From Sphingobium yanoikuyae (lineage in GTDB: Bacteria; Pseudomonadota; Alphaproteobacteria; Sphingomonadales; Sphingomonadaceae), in contig NZ_CP053021.1 of NCBI RefSeq assembly GCF_013001025.1, positions 434,001 through 498,000 on the forward strand: DNA of 64,000 bases, in the 5' to 3' direction. Below are positions 14,481 through 24,039 of this stretch, piece after piece. A model generated the notes under the pieces. It worked only from the letters and a program-made list of their open reading frames with translations, did not search any database and was not told where the DNA came from. Position numbers and translations under genes: made by a program. Each line of letters opens with the position of its first letter. Positions within the stretch are counted from its first letter, which is position 1.

Positions 14481-15634
14481 CGTGCGACGCGCTCGATGCC
14501 CATTATCTTGCCGTCCACCGCCCGACATCGCGCGAGCAGGATGTCTACACCGTCGCTGAAGCCATGACTGATTATTGGTTGGAGCATGGCAGCAAGCAGA
14601 CCAGTGCAGAGGCCATCAAATCCCGGCTGAAGCTCATGAGCCGCTTCATGGACATCGAGGCGGACGCCGGTCGATTGGTTGACCCATTCATTCCCGACCA
14701 CCTTGATGACCGGTTCCTGGAACGCTTCCGCCAATGGGCGAAGGCGGAACCGATCGTCGCGCGCAAGAAGGACGGGAAGGGCAACTGGATCGATGGCAAG
14801 GCGCGCGCTCGCAGCGCCTCGACGGTCGAGGAGAGCATCATCCAGCTGAAGGCGGCGCTCAACCACGCCTTCAACGCCCGGCGGACGCGCTACGTCCCAC
14901 CGCTGAAGCACAAGGCACGCGATCAGGTGACGCCGCAGCGCACCTATCGCCTATCGATTGATGCCATCGCCGAGCTGCTCGATTATTCGATCAATGGTGC
15001 TGGGGTCTATGGCGGTCATGCCGATCGCCTGATCCCGCTGCGCCGCTATCTGATTGGCGCAATCACGACGCTCGCGCGGCCAGATGCCATCCTCGATATG
15101 GGCGTCGCGCGAGAGCGGGGGCAGTGGATGCAGGATGAGCGGCGCTTTGCGCTTAACCCTGAGGGGAGGCTCCAGACCAAGAAGGTGCGCCCCGTCGTGC
15201 CCGTGGTGGACTTGCTGCACTCCTGGCTTAGCGCGTCCGATGATTGGCTGGTCTGCGGCCAACGCGTCCGCTTTGACGAGAAGCAGCATGTCAATGTGAT
15301 TGAGCAGTACCGTGTCGCCAGTGTGAAGAAGGGGTGGCTCGGCGCCCGCGAGAAGCTGGGCATCCCCGACGGCTGGGGACCGAAGCTGATCCGCCACAGC
15401 ATGGCGACCATCCTCGCGAACCGGCGGGTTGATCTGATCGAACTGGAGATAGCGCTCGGCCATAGGCCGTTGGGCAAAACATCCAGCCGGTACGCGATAT
15501 TCGACCCTGATTATCTCAGCACCATACGAGACGGGATTGACGACGTGATTGCAGAGTTGACCAGGAAGGTCGGGCCGGCACTTCACCCGAAACTCACCCG
15601 AGAGCATGACAATGTCACTGTGCTGAGGGCATAG
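14315..15634 (+). CDS. int: Phage integrase, tyrosine recombinase
   Basis: The 439-residue enzyme starts MAAEKGGIYQRGEFWLDLDR (Arm-DNA-binding-like N-terminus, AAGGAG 9 nt upstream), has a SAM-like core-binding region at ~75-190 and a catalytic domain. Visible active-site elements are the first Arg in TTLARPDAILDM, the C-terminal box LIRHSMATILANRRVDLIEL, LGHRP, and nucleophile Tyr in SSRYAIFDPDYL. It ends 40 bp from the 3' end of tRNA-Val, pointing to that gene as attachment site. An earlier in-frame GTG at 14204 overlaps the upstream gene and is less likely. Confidence 0.93.
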   Translation: MAAEKGGIYQRGEFWLDLDRGAGGKPNSSSWYIFWYDPGRGRQRRKSTGTSDVRIACDALDAHYLAVHRPTSREQDVYTVAEAMTDYWLEHGSKQTSAEAIKSRLKLMSRFMDIEADAGRLVDPFIPDHLDDRFLERFRQWAKAEPIVARKKDGKGNWIDGKARARSASTVEESIIQLKAALNHAFNARRTRYVPPLKHKARDQVTPQRTYRLSIDAIAELLDYSINGAGVYGGHADRLIPLRRYLIGAITTLARPDAILDMGVARERGQWMQDERRFALNPEGRLQTKKVRPVVPVVDLLHSWLSASDDWLVCGQRVRFDEKQHVNVIEQYRVASVKKGWLGAREKLGIPDGWGPKLIRHSMATILANRRVDLIELEIALGHRPLGKTSSRYAIFDPDYLSTIRDGIDDVIAELTRKVGPALHPKLTREHDNVTVLRA

Positions 15635-15635
15635 A

Positions 15636-15670
15636 AAAAGCCCGGCAAGTCGTTGACCTACCGGGCTTTT
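15636..15670. terminator. Terminator between integrase and tRNA-Val, active in both directions
   Basis: The inverted repeat AAAAGCCCGG (15636-15645) and CCGGGCTTTT (15661-15670) with a 15-nt loop has an A-run on one side and a T-run on the other. It can end both integrase and tRNA-Val transcripts. Confidence 0.85.
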
Positions 15671-15673
15671 CCA

Positions 15674-15748
15674 TGGTGGGCGTGGCAAGGATTGAACTTG
15701 CGACCCCTGCGATGTCAACACAGTGCTCTACCACTGAGCTACACGCCC
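15674..15748 (-). tRNA. tRNA-Val(GAC), probable prophage attachment site
   Basis: The reverse strand folds as a full cloverleaf: acceptor GGGCGTG/CACGCCC, D arm GCTC/GAGC, anticodon arm CTGTG-TTGACAT-CGCAG with GAC at 15716-15714, T arm GCAAG-TTCAATC-CTTGC and an encoded CCA (15676-15674). The 3' end faces the integrase gene. The T-arm and acceptor region is the likely attR core; the second copy should lie left of this window. Confidence 0.97.
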
Positions 15749-15891
15749 GCCGTGGAGGGGGCCAATAACGGCGGTCGGTGACTCGCGCAAGCGCTAAATG
15801 ACACTTTTTTGTAGAAACTTTTCCAACCCGCTGGACAGGGGGTGGGGAGGCCATATGCTGCGGTGCAAATAAGGGGGGACGCAAAAACATC

Positions 15892-17232
15892 ATGTTGCCT
15901 ACGCCATCGACGCCGACGGAACCGGTTCGGCCGCTCCCCTTCTATCGCCATCTATATTTCCAGGTGCTGGTGGCGATCGCGCTGGGCGTGCTGCTCGGCC
16001 ATTATTTCCCGGCGACGGGCGAAGCGATGAAGCCACTGGGCGATGCCTTCATCGCGCTGGTGCGGATGATCATCGCGCCGGTCATCTTCCTGACGATCGT
16101 CACCGGCATTGCCGGCATGAAGGAACTGGGCGCGATCGGCCGGGTCGCGGCCAAGGCCTTTGCCTATTTCCTGACCTTCTCCACCCTGGCGCTGATCGTC
16201 GGCCTGATCATCGCCAATGTCGTTCAGCCAGGCGCCGGGCTCAACATCGATCCGGCGACCCTGGATGCCAGCAAGATCGCCGATTATGCGCAGCAGGCGC
16301 ATGACCGCACGCTGGTCGCCTTCCTGCTGAACGTCATTCCCGCGACCCTGGTGTCGGCGGTGGCCGATGGGCATAATATCCTGCAGGTGCTGTTCGTCGC
16401 GATCCTGTTCGGCATCGCGCTCAGCATGATCGGGGAAAAGGCCGAGCCGCTGATGACGGTGCTGGAATCGGCCAGCCTCGCCATCTTCAAGCTGGTGTCC
16501 TTCCTGATGAAGGCGGCGCCCTTTGGTGCATTCGGCGCGATGGCCTTCACCGTCGCCAAATATGGCGTCGGGACGCTCGCCAACCTCGCCGGGCTGGTCG
16601 CGACCTTCTACCTCACCTCGCTGCTGTTCGTGCTCGTCGTGCTGGGGACGGTCGCCTGGTTCGCGGGCTTCAACATCCTGCACCTGATCCGCTATCTGCG
16701 CGCCGAACTGCTGCTGGTGCTGGGCACATCCTCGTCGGAAGCGGCGCTGCCCAGCCTGATCGAGAAGATGGAACAGGCGGGGTGCCGCAAGTCGGTGGTC
16801 GGGCTGGTCGTGCCGACCGGCTACAGCTTCAACCTCGACGGCACCAATATCTACATGACGCTGGCGGCGCTGTTCATCGCGCAGGCGACCAACGTGCATC
16901 TGAGCCTGGAGGAACAGATATTGCTGCTGCTGGTGGCGATGCTGTCGTCCAAGGGCGCAGCGGGCGTGACCGGCGCGGGCTTCATCACCCTGGCCGCCAC
17001 CCTGTCGATCGTGCCGTCGGTGCCGGTCGCGGGCATGACCCTGATCCTGGGCGTCGATCGCTTCATGAGCGAATGCCGCAGCCTCACCAACTTTGTCGGC
17101 AATGCGGTGGCGACGGTGGTGGTGTCGGTCTGGGAAAAGGGCCTGGATCGCGAGCGCTTCGCGGCGGCCATGGCGGGCAAGCCGCTGCCGCCGCTCGGGC
17201 AGGCCGCGGATGAGGTCGAGGCGCTCAGCTAA
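15892..17232 (+). CDS. dctA: C4-dicarboxylate/proton or sodium symporter DctA
   Basis: This 446-residue DAACS-family carrier imports succinate, fumarate and malate. Family motifs are intact: serine-rich reentrant loop [33 protein letters not shown] in TM7, the second reentrant loop [13 protein letters not shown], and [16 protein letters not shown] in TM8 with the substrate-binding Asp/Arg/Asn residues. About eight membrane segments start at residue ~20. AAGGGGGG lies about 14 nt before ATG 15892. It is the first chromosomal gene right of the tRNA and no two-component dctBD genes are adjacent. Confidence 0.95.
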   Translation: MLPTPSTPTEPVRPLPFYRHLYFQVLVAIALGVLLGHYFPATGEAMKPLGDAFIALVRMIIAPVIFLTIVTGIAGMKELGAIGRVAAKAFAYFLTFSTLALIVGLIIANVVQPGAGLNIDPATLDASKIADYAQQAHDRTLVAFLLNVIPATLVSAVADGHNILQVLFVAILFGIALSMIGEKAEPLMTVLESASLAIFKLVSFLMKAAPFGAFGAMAFTVAKYGVGTLANLAGLVATFYLTSLLFVLVVLGTVAWFAGFNILHLIRYLRAELLLVLGTSSSEAALPSLIEKMEQAGCRKSVVGLVVPTGYSFNLDGTNIYMTLAALFIAQATNVHLSLEEQILLLLVAMLSSKGAAGVTGAGFITLAATLSIVPSVPVAGMTLILGVDRFMSECRSLTNFVGNAVATVVVSVWEKGLDRERFAAAMAGKPLPPLGQAADEVEALS

Positions 17233-17602
17233 GGCCGGTCAGCGTCTCGCTGCCGAACATCCGTTCGACTTCCAGCACCAGGTCGCGCAGGTGGAAGGGC
17301 TTTGACAGCACCTTCGCCTGCGGTACCGCCTTGCCGGCCTTGAGCGTCACGGCGGCAAAGCCGGTGATGAACATGATGCGGGTCTGGGGCGCGACATTGG
17401 CGGTGTGCTGCGCCAGTTCGATGCCGTCCATTTCGGGCATGACGATATCGGTCAGCAGCAGGTCGAACCGATCCGATTCGATATGCGGCACGGCCTGGGT
17501 GCCGGTGGCGACCGCCACCACCTCATAACCCGACTTTTCCAGCGCCCGCGCCAGATAGGCGCGCATGCTGTCATCATCTTCCGCCAGCAGGATTCGAACC
17601 AT
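17225..17602 (-). CDS. cpdR: Single-domain response regulator CpdR
   Basis: This 125-residue receiver domain has no output domain: acidic pocket AEDDDS (8-13), phospho-acceptor Asp in [12 protein letters not shown] (~52), Thr in MFITGF (~80) and Lys in [10 protein letters not shown] (~101). The sequence closely follows alphaproteobacterial CpdR, the adaptor that in its unphosphorylated form primes ClpXP for cell-cycle proteolysis and is controlled by CckA-ChpT. It is divergent from the N-formylglutamate amidohydrolase gene, an arrangement common in this class. It overlaps the end of dctA by 8 bp. Confidence 0.93.
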   Translation of the reverse strand: MVRILLAEDDDSMRAYLARALEKSGYEVVAVATGTQAVPHIESDRFDLLLTDIVMPEMDGIELAQHTANVAPQTRIMFITGFAAVTLKAGKAVPQAKVLSKPFHLRDLVLEVERMFGSETLTGLS

Positions 17603-17737
17603 TGACCCCAAATTTCCTGTAAGCCGTCTTCCGCGGCGCCCCTTGCCTTGCCCACAGACTGGCAAGCCGTTTGGATATATGCGACAAGGATTAAAGATTA
17701 TCCAGCCGACCAAATTTTTCCCCGGCCGGTGAAAGGA

Positions 17738-18634
17738 ATGGCGTTGGATCATTTTGGTACGTGTCCGCCAACCGAATCGACGGCGGCCTATGATCTTCAT
17801 GGTCCTGCTCTTCCCAATGGTCCTTTGATTGTGTCCGTGCCCCATGCCGGGCGCGACTATTCCCCTGAATTGCTGGCTCTGGCGCGGGTGCGGCCGGAGG
17901 TGCTGCGCCGGCTGGAAGATCGCTGGGCCGACATGCTGGCGGGGCCGCTGGTCGCGCGGGGCTATAGCGTGCTGGTCGCCCGCCCGCCGCGCGCGATGAT
18001 CGACCTCAACCGGCATGAGCGGGAGCTGGATCCGGTGATGGTGATCGGTCTGCCCCGCGATCAGCCGCTGCAGAGCAGCGCCAAATTGCGCGGCGGGCTG
18101 GGCCTCATTCCCCGTCGCCTGCCCGGCGCCCTGGAATTGTGGCAGCGCCCCATCCCCTGGGAGGAAGCGCGGCGGCGGATCGAGACGGTGCATCGGCCCT
18201 ATCATGCCCGGCTGGCACAGATGATGACGGCCGCGCGGGAGCGGCATGGCCATGCCATCCTGATCGACCTGCATTCGATGCCGCCGCTGCCGCCACCGGC
18301 CGCCGGACAGGCTGCCCCGGCGCTGGTGCTGGGTGATCGCTTCGGCCGCAGCGCCGCGACACGACTGATGATGCTGGCGGCCGATGTTGCGGCAGGACAT
18401 GGCGTGCTGACGTCGCAGAACCATCCCTATGCCGGCGATCATCTGATCGAGCGGCATGGCCGGCCGGAGCGCGGTTTCCATGCGTTGCAACTGGAGGTGA
18501 ACCGTGCCCTCTATCTCGATGTCACGCTTGATCGGCCGGGGCCGGGGCTGACGCGGATGCAGGGCGTGGTGGCGGCTATTGCCGAGGCGCTGGCGAACGA
18601 ACTGCCGCGCAGCTACGCGATGGCGGCGGAATAG
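17738..18634 (+). CDS. N-formylglutamate amidohydrolase family protein
   Basis: The 298-residue enzyme has the FGase (HutG2) fold signatures: VSVPHAGRDYSPELLALARV, metal-site DLNRHERELDP, HAILIDLHSMPP and LEVNRALYLD. Family members release formate from N-formylglutamate in histidine degradation or hydrolyse related N-formyl or N-acyl amino acids. No hut genes are adjacent, so the physiological substrate is uncertain. Start ATG 17738 is chosen; in-frame upstream sequence back to 17648 is not protein-like. Confidence 0.85.
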   Translation: MALDHFGTCPPTESTAAYDLHGPALPNGPLIVSVPHAGRDYSPELLALARVRPEVLRRLEDRWADMLAGPLVARGYSVLVARPPRAMIDLNRHERELDPVMVIGLPRDQPLQSSAKLRGGLGLIPRRLPGALELWQRPIPWEEARRRIETVHRPYHARLAQMMTAARERHGHAILIDLHSMPPLPPPAAGQAAPALVLGDRFGRSAATRLMMLAADVAAGHGVLTSQNHPYAGDHLIERHGRPERGFHALQLEVNRALYLDVTLDRPGPGLTRMQGVVAAIAEALANELPRSYAMAAE

Positions 18635-18635
18635 C

Positions 18636-20519
18636 CTATTCGCCGATCACCAGCCGCGCGCCGGCAACACTCAGATGATGGGAGTCGAAATAGAGCGGCT
18701 TGCTATCATGGATGATGGCGCAGCGGCGGGCATCGCATAGCCGCGCCATCGGATCGATCAGCGTCACCCCCCGTGCCTGCCAACGGGCAAACAGCGCGCG
18801 CAGATTGCGGGTGCGGGCCTCGATCGTAGCGCGGTCCACACCCTGCGCCTGGTCCAGTTGTCCGGCGCGGGCGAGATGGGCCAGATGGCGTGGCACGTCG
18901 AAAGGCTGGGGTGGGACCGGTCCGATCAGGATGACCTGCCGTCCTTCGGCGCGAAGCGCATGGATGGTGGCGTCGAGTTTCGCGACGAAGGCGGGATCGT
19001 CAAATTCGCCATTGGCCCAGAAGGCGGCGAGATAGATGCGGCGGATGGCTGGATCTGCGCGGATGGCGGCAAAGGCGGCCTGGTTGGCGCGAGCGCAGCG
19101 GGCATCCTTGGGCGCGTCATAGCCCAGTACCGGCGGGCAACTGGACGTGGTCCGCTCGATCAGGGCGCGGCCTTCCGCTCTGGCCCTGAGCGACAGGGCA
19201 TAGGCCATTTCCACGCCATGGCTGTCGCCCCAGAGCAAGGCGTCGGGCCGGACCCTGGCACCGAGAATGCAGGGCTGGGCACCGCGCGCGAACGTGTCGT
19301 GGCAGGCCTTGCGCGCGGGGCTGATGTCGGCGCGGCCGGCGGCGAGTTGCAGCACCTGCGGCGCAAAGCGCTGCGGCCAGCCGCCCATCGCCAGCAGGGC
19401 CAGCGACAGGAGGCAGAGCAGCGCCATGGCGCCGCCGGTGAACTGGAAGATGCGCCGGGCGGGGATGCGGCGGGCATCGCGGAAGGGGCGTTCGACGAAA
19501 CGCCAGGAGAGGATGGCGGCGATGAAGGAGGCGGCTACGACCGCGATAGCCGTCGATCCGGACAGGGCCGTATCGGTCGCATATTCGGTGAAGACGATCA
19601 GCGGCCAGTGCCACAGATAGAGCGAGTAGGAGATGAGACCCACGCCGACGAAAGGGGGCAGGCTGAGCAGGCGCCCGACGCTGGTGCCCGGCGCGCTGTG
19701 CAGCAGCAGCGCCGCGCCCAGCACCGGGGGCAGGGCGGTGATGCCGGGAAAGATGGTCTCGCGGGTGTAGAAGATGACAGCGAAGGCGACAGATAGAAGG
19801 CCACTCCACGCAAGCGCCTCCCGCAGCCAACGCGGGCGCGCGGCGGGTATGGCGCCGAGCGCCAGCAGCGCTCCGGCGAACAATTCCCAGGCGCGGGTGG
19901 GCAGCAGGTAGAAGGTGAAGCCGCTGGTGTCGCGCTGAAGCGCGATCGCCAGTGCCAGCGACAGCGCAGCGATCGCGCCGACGATCAGGCTGCGCCAGCG
20001 GGCGGCAAAGCGTGCGACCAGCATCAGCAGGATCGGGAAGCCGATGTAGAATTGCTCCTCCACCGCCAGCGACCAGCTGTGGAGCAGCGGTTTCACGTCG
20101 GCGCCGCCGGCGAAATAGCCGGTGTCGGTGAAGAACCAGAGGTTGGAGGCGAACAGCGTGGCGGCGAGCGCGGATTTCGGCACGCCCTCGATATCGCCGG
20201 GCAGATAGAGCCAGCAGGCCGCCGCCAGCACGGTCAGGACCATCAGGCTGAGCGCCGGCATGATCCGGCGGAAGCGGCGTTCGTAGAAATGGACGAGCGA
20301 GAAGCGCTGTTCATCCACCTCGCGCGCGATGATGCCGGTGATGAGGAAGCCGGAGATCACGAAGAAGATGTCGACGCCGACATAGCCGCCGGAAAAGCCT
20401 GGCACATGGGCATGGAAGAGCAGCACCGGCAGGATGGCGATGGCGCGCAGCCCGTCAATGTCGCGGCGATAACGACCCGCCCCGATCATGCTGCTTTCCT
20501 GTGGTGCCGACCCATGCAT
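18636..20519 (-). CDS. Acyltransferase 3 / SGNH O-acetyltransferase (OafA/YrhL-like)
   Basis: The 627-residue membrane protein has a ten-helix acyltransferase-3 domain (residues ~15-350; RRDIDGLRAIAILPVLLFHA, GGYVGVDIFFVISGFLITG, FYERRFRRIMPA, WSLAVEEQFYI) and a C-terminal SGNH hydrolase-like domain with WGDSHG (nucleophile Ser) and FDSHHLS (catalytic Asp/His). Such proteins move acetyl groups across the inner membrane onto O-antigen, peptidoglycan or exopolysaccharide. AGGA lies 8 nt before ATG 20519. It is a monocistronic gene with no glycan cluster nearby, so the acceptor is unknown. Confidence 0.9.
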   Translation of the reverse strand: MHGSAPQESSMIGAGRYRRDIDGLRAIAILPVLLFHAHVPGFSGGYVGVDIFFVISGFLITGIIAREVDEQRFSLVHFYERRFRRIMPALSLMVLTVLAAACWLYLPGDIEGVPKSALAATLFASNLWFFTDTGYFAGGADVKPLLHSWSLAVEEQFYIGFPILLMLVARFAARWRSLIVGAIAALSLALAIALQRDTSGFTFYLLPTRAWELFAGALLALGAIPAARPRWLREALAWSGLLSVAFAVIFYTRETIFPGITALPPVLGAALLLHSAPGTSVGRLLSLPPFVGVGLISYSLYLWHWPLIVFTEYATDTALSGSTAIAVVAASFIAAILSWRFVERPFRDARRIPARRIFQFTGGAMALLCLLSLALLAMGGWPQRFAPQVLQLAAGRADISPARKACHDTFARGAQPCILGARVRPDALLWGDSHGVEMAYALSLRARAEGRALIERTTSSCPPVLGYDAPKDARCARANQAAFAAIRADPAIRRIYLAAFWANGEFDDPAFVAKLDATIHALRAEGRQVILIGPVPPQPFDVPRHLAHLARAGQLDQAQGVDRATIEARTRNLRALFARWQARGVTLIDPMARLCDARRCAIIHDSKPLYFDSHHLSVAGARLVIGE

Positions 20520-20589
20520 GGCGCTGTCCTAGCGCGAAAGCCCTGCGATTTGCTTTACCATTTTGCCGTCGTTGACAGCGGCAGGGCGG

Positions 20590-20613
20590 ATGATATGATC
20601 CAATGTATATCAT
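20590..20613. promoter_or_regulatory. Inverted repeat upstream of the P450 gene
   Basis: A perfect dyad ATGATAT (20590-20596) and ATATCAT (20607-20613) with a 10-nt spacer sits 12 bp before the P450 start. The size and symmetry fit a regulator-binding site, but no regulator gene is adjacent. Confidence 0.45.
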
Positions 20614-20625
20614 AAATGGGTGAGG

Positions 20626-21957
20626 ATGATGCGCGACTACGCCACGGCGGACTTCTACAAGGATGTGGATCTGGTTGATGATCCCCATGCCTATTTCGAC
20701 TTTCTGCGCGCCCAGGGGCCGGTGACGCGGCTGCCCCATCGCAATGTGGTGGCGGTGACGGGCTATGAGGAAACGGTGCAGGTGATGCTCGACACCGAGC
20801 ATTTTTCCAGCATCAACTCCGTGACCGGGCCGATGACGGACCTGCCCTTCACGCCGCAGGGCGACGATATCGCGGCGGAACTGGAGGCGGCGCGACCCAA
20901 GATCGCCTTTGCCGACCAGATCGTGACGGAAAGCGGCACCCGCCATGCCAAGCTGCGGTCGGTGATCGGCAGCCTGTTCACCCCCAGCCGCTTGAAGGCG
21001 CTGGAGCCATCCCTCTATGCGACCGCCGACAGCCTGATCGACGAATTTGCCGTCGATGGTAAGGTCGATCTGGTGCGCCAATATGGCGGCCCCTATGCGA
21101 CGCTGGTGATCGCCGACCTGCTGGGCATCCCGGCCAAGGGACGTGCGGCCTTCCGCGTCCTGCTGGAAGGGGCGGTGCCGGCCCAGATCGACGGATCGCC
21201 CGAGGATCTGAAGCACAATCCGCTGGTCGGCCTTGGCAAGCATATGTTCCGCTACATCGCCTGGCGCCGCTTCCTCAACCATCCGGCGGTGCTGCCGGTG
21301 CGCCGGCTGCTGGGCGCGGACACGGAGAGGAAGGACATATTGACGACGCTGGCGCTGGCGAAGTTCCCGGATGGGACGAACCCGACCCTGGTCGATCTGA
21401 CGGCGATGGCGGCCTTCCTGTTCGGGGCGGGGCAGGACACGACCAACCGGCTGCTGGCCAACGCCTTCCGCATCATCGCGATCCGGCCGGATATCCAGGC
21501 GCAGTTGCGTGCCGACCCCAAGCGTATCCCCAATTTCCTGGAGGAAGTGCTGCGCTATGACGGGTCGGTGAAGAGCGGGGGGCGTATCTGCACGCGGACG
21601 ACGGAGTTGGGCGGGGTCGAGATCAAGGCGGGGACGACGATCCTGATGTCGCACATGGCGGCCAATCGCGATCCGCGCCGTTTCGACAATCCGGCGCAGT
21701 TCGACATGGATCGGCCGCGTGCCAAGGAGCATCTGGCCTTTGGCCGGGGGGCGCATACCTGCATCGGCGCGCCGCTCGCCCGGCGCGAGGTAGCGGTCAG
21801 CATCGAACGGCTATTGGCGCGGATGGGCAATATCCGCCTGTCGCCGGCTCATCATGGGGCGGGTGAGGCGCTGCGCTTCGACTATGAGCCCACCTATATA
21901 TTGCGGGCGTTGCGGCACCTGCATCTGGAGTTCGACCCGATCGCGGATCCCGGCTGA
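20626..21957 (+). CDS. Cytochrome P450
   Basis: This 443-residue soluble P450 has the I-helix oxygen-binding motif FLFGAGQDTTNRLL, ExxR in LEEVLRYDGSV, and heme-binding FGRGAHTCIGAPLARRE with the axial Cys. Alpha-helical segments before the I-helix are of CYP class I type, which needs ferredoxin partners; none are adjacent. Substrate cannot be inferred; sphingomonad P450s often act on terpenoids or aromatics. Starts at 20626 or 20629 are equally possible (GGTGAGG precedes them). Confidence 0.93.
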   Translation: MMRDYATADFYKDVDLVDDPHAYFDFLRAQGPVTRLPHRNVVAVTGYEETVQVMLDTEHFSSINSVTGPMTDLPFTPQGDDIAAELEAARPKIAFADQIVTESGTRHAKLRSVIGSLFTPSRLKALEPSLYATADSLIDEFAVDGKVDLVRQYGGPYATLVIADLLGIPAKGRAAFRVLLEGAVPAQIDGSPEDLKHNPLVGLGKHMFRYIAWRRFLNHPAVLPVRRLLGADTERKDILTTLALAKFPDGTNPTLVDLTAMAAFLFGAGQDTTNRLLANAFRIIAIRPDIQAQLRADPKRIPNFLEEVLRYDGSVKSGGRICTRTTELGGVEIKAGTTILMSHMAANRDPRRFDNPAQFDMDRPRAKEHLAFGRGAHTCIGAPLARREVAVSIERLLARMGNIRLSPAHHGAGEALRFDYEPTYILRALRHLHLEFDPIADPG

Positions 21958-21980
21958 ACAGGGGGCAGAAGCCGGCTGGG

Positions 21981-22011
21981 CCGGCCCCTCCTTGCGGTTC
22001 GGAGGGGCCGG
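21981..22011. terminator. Terminator between P450 and DAHP synthase genes
   Basis: An 11-bp perfect stem CCGGCCCCTCC/GGAGGGGCCGG with a 9-nt loop is followed by TTCCTTTTCT on the plus strand. It lies between two converging genes and probably serves both. Confidence 0.75.
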
Positions 22012-22022
22012 TTCCTTTTCTG

Positions 22023-23393
22023 TCAGGCCGCGGCGCGGCGTTCCTTCAGTTCCTCGTTCAGCATTTCTGCCAGCAGGAAAGCCAGTTCCAGGCTCTGCGC
22101 CGCGTTGAGGCGGGGGTCGCAATGGGTGTGATAGCGATCGGCCAGGCCTTCGTCGGTGATCGCGATCGCACCGCCGGTGCATTCAGTGACATTCTGGCCG
22201 GTCATTTCGGCATGGATGCCGCCGCCAAACGTCCCTTCGGCGCGATGCACGGCAAAGAAGCCGCGCACTTCGGCCAGGATGCGGTCGAACGGCCGCGTCT
22301 TGTAGCCATTGGCCGCCTTGATGACATTGCCGTGCATCGGGTCGCAGGACCAGACCACCGAATGGCCCTCGCGCTTCACCGCGCGCACCAGCTTGGGCAG
22401 GCCGGCCTCGATCTTGTCATGGCCATAGCGGGTGATGAGCGTGATGCGCCCGGCTTCCCGCTTCGGGTTCAACAGGTCGAGCAGGCGCAGCAATTCGTCC
22501 GGCTCCAGGGTGGGGCCGCACTTCATGCCGATCGGGTTGCCGATGCCACGCAGATATTCGACATGCGACGACCCTTCGAAGCGGGTGCGGTCGCCGATCC
22601 ACAGCATGTGCGCCGAGGTGTCATACCAGTCGCCGGTCAGGCTGTCCTGACGGGTCAGCGCCTGTTCGAACGGCAGCAGCAGCGCCTCATGGCTGGTGTA
22701 GAAGCTGGTGCCGCCAAGCTGGGGCACGCTATCCGCGTCCAGGCCACAGGCACGCATGAAGTCGAGCGCCTGGCCGATCTGGTCGGCCATCGCCTCGAAC
22801 TTCGCGGCCCAGGGGCTGCGCCCCATGAAATCGAGCATCCAGCCATGCACCCGGTCGAGGCTGGCATAGCCGCCGGTCGAGAAGGCGCGCACCAGGTTCA
22901 GCGTCGCTGCCGACTGGTTATAGGCGCGGATCATCCGCTGCGGATCGGGCTCGCGCGCTTCAGGGGTGAAGGCGATGTCGTTGACATTGTCGCCGCGATA
23001 GCTGGGCAGTTCCACGCCGCCGATCGTCTCGGTATCGGCCGAGCGGGGCTTTGCGAACTGGCCCGCCATGCGGCCGACCTTCACCACCGGCAGCTTAGAG
23101 GCAAAGGTCAGGACGACCGCCATCTGCAGCAGCACGCGGAACGTGTCGCGGATATTGTTCGGATGGAACTCGGCAAAGCTCTCGGCGCAGTCGCCGCCCT
23201 GCAGCAGGAAGGCTTCGCCGTTCGCGACGCGGCCAAGATCGGCCTTCAGATTCCGTGCCTCGCCCGCAAAGACGAGGGGCGGAAACTGGCCAAGCTGGGC
23301 CTCTACCGAGGCAAGCGCCTCCTGGTCCCGATAAAAGGGCATCTGGATGCCCTTATGCTCCCGCCAGCTTTCCGGCGTCCACTTCGCCGCCAC
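22023..23393 (-). CDS. Class II 3-deoxy-7-phosphoheptulonate synthase (DAHP synthase)
   Basis: The 456-residue type II enzyme condenses phosphoenolpyruvate with erythrose 4-phosphate, the first step of the shikimate pathway. Recognisable segments include [24 protein letters not shown] (metal-binding Cys), [45 protein letters not shown] and WSCDPMHGN. The length matches plant/alphaproteobacterial type II enzymes. It is a single gene with its promoter in the 127 bp before the next gene. Confidence 0.95.
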   Translation of the reverse strand: MAAKWTPESWREHKGIQMPFYRDQEALASVEAQLGQFPPLVFAGEARNLKADLGRVANGEAFLLQGGDCAESFAEFHPNNIRDTFRVLLQMAVVLTFASKLPVVKVGRMAGQFAKPRSADTETIGGVELPSYRGDNVNDIAFTPEAREPDPQRMIRAYNQSAATLNLVRAFSTGGYASLDRVHGWMLDFMGRSPWAAKFEAMADQIGQALDFMRACGLDADSVPQLGGTSFYTSHEALLLPFEQALTRQDSLTGDWYDTSAHMLWIGDRTRFEGSSHVEYLRGIGNPIGMKCGPTLEPDELLRLLDLLNPKREAGRITLITRYGHDKIEAGLPKLVRAVKREGHSVVWSCDPMHGNVIKAANGYKTRPFDRILAEVRGFFAVHRAEGTFGGGIHAEMTGQNVTECTGGAIAITDEGLADRYHTHCDPRLNAAQSLELAFLLAEMLNEELKERRAAA

Positions 23394-23520
23394 GTCGAGT
23401 CTCCTTCACGTCAAAAAAATAGGGGCCGCATCTACGCGCAACCGCCCGGCAGGGCAAGTTTATAGCGGTTGCGGCGCCTCTTTGCGCAAGGATACTATCG
23501 ATCAGACTGATCGAGCGGCT

Positions 23521-23886
23521 TTATTTCTGGCAGGGATAGCGATCGTTGAGGGCGATGCTGACCAGCGCCGACGCCGCCGCGCCGCGCTGGTCGGGGTAGC
23601 GCTCCAGATAGGCGACGACGGTGCTTTTCACATCCTCGGCCGCCATCCGCTTGGGCCAGCAGACGGTGCGGGCGCGGCCCAGGAACATCTCCTTGCGGAT
23701 GCCGTCGGTCGCCCCGGCGATATATGCGGTGCAAGCGAGCTTATATTCCGGCGCCTTGTTGCGGCATTTGGCGAGCAGGCTGGTGCCGGTCTCGAACATG
23801 TAGATGCCGCCTTCGTCCGATGCGGGCGGTGGCGGCGGAACCTTGCTCGATGACGCGGCGGCGATCGCCAGCAGAAGCGCAAACAT
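23521..23886 (-). CDS. Secreted Rap1a/Tai-like small protein
   Basis: The 121-residue protein has a signal peptide (MFALLLAIAAASSS) and a mature domain with GTSLLAKCRNKAP, CTAYIAGATDGI, RTVCWPKRM, VAYLERYPDQRGAAAS and PCQK, the four-Cys pattern of the Rap1a/Tai family. Family members named for Serratia act as immunity proteins against T6SS amidase effectors, but stand-alone homologues without an effector, as here, are widespread and uncharacterised. Start ATG 23886 is chosen to give the signal peptide. Confidence 0.75.
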   Translation of the reverse strand: MFALLLAIAAASSSKVPPPPPASDEGGIYMFETGTSLLAKCRNKAPEYKLACTAYIAGATDGIRKEMFLGRARTVCWPKRMAAEDVKSTVVAYLERYPDQRGAAASALVSIALNDRYPCQK

Positions 23887-24039
23887 GGGGGCGGGGCACT
23901 CATATCGGATCGTTGAGGATGCGACGCAAAGTGCCGTCTTTGCGATAGCCTGTCCAACCGGACTGGCCGACATGTGAAACGGACTGGCTCAGTATATGCC
24001 GCGGCTTGACGATGGCGGGCGGGCGGGCACTATGGCGCC

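Larger units (their letters stand above)
1..15673. mobile_element. Partial, probably defective prophage next to tRNA-Val
   Basis: The region holds tail genes, a Cro/CI-type switch with repeated operators, a rightward operon of small genes and a tyrosine integrase ending 40 bp from the 3' end of tRNA-Val. The left end lies outside the window. No terminase, portal, capsid or lysis gene is visible, and a helicase start is joined in frame to a tape-measure gene, so a large internal deletion is inferred. The right border is placed at the tRNA 3' end because integrases of this kind use tRNA 3' halves; the matching left repeat cannot be seen here. Confidence 0.85.

Noticed and set aside
23521..23886. 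Rap1a/Tai-like gene as part of a type VI secretion immunity pair
   Set aside because: No effector or T6SS gene is in the window, and stand-alone homologues are common.
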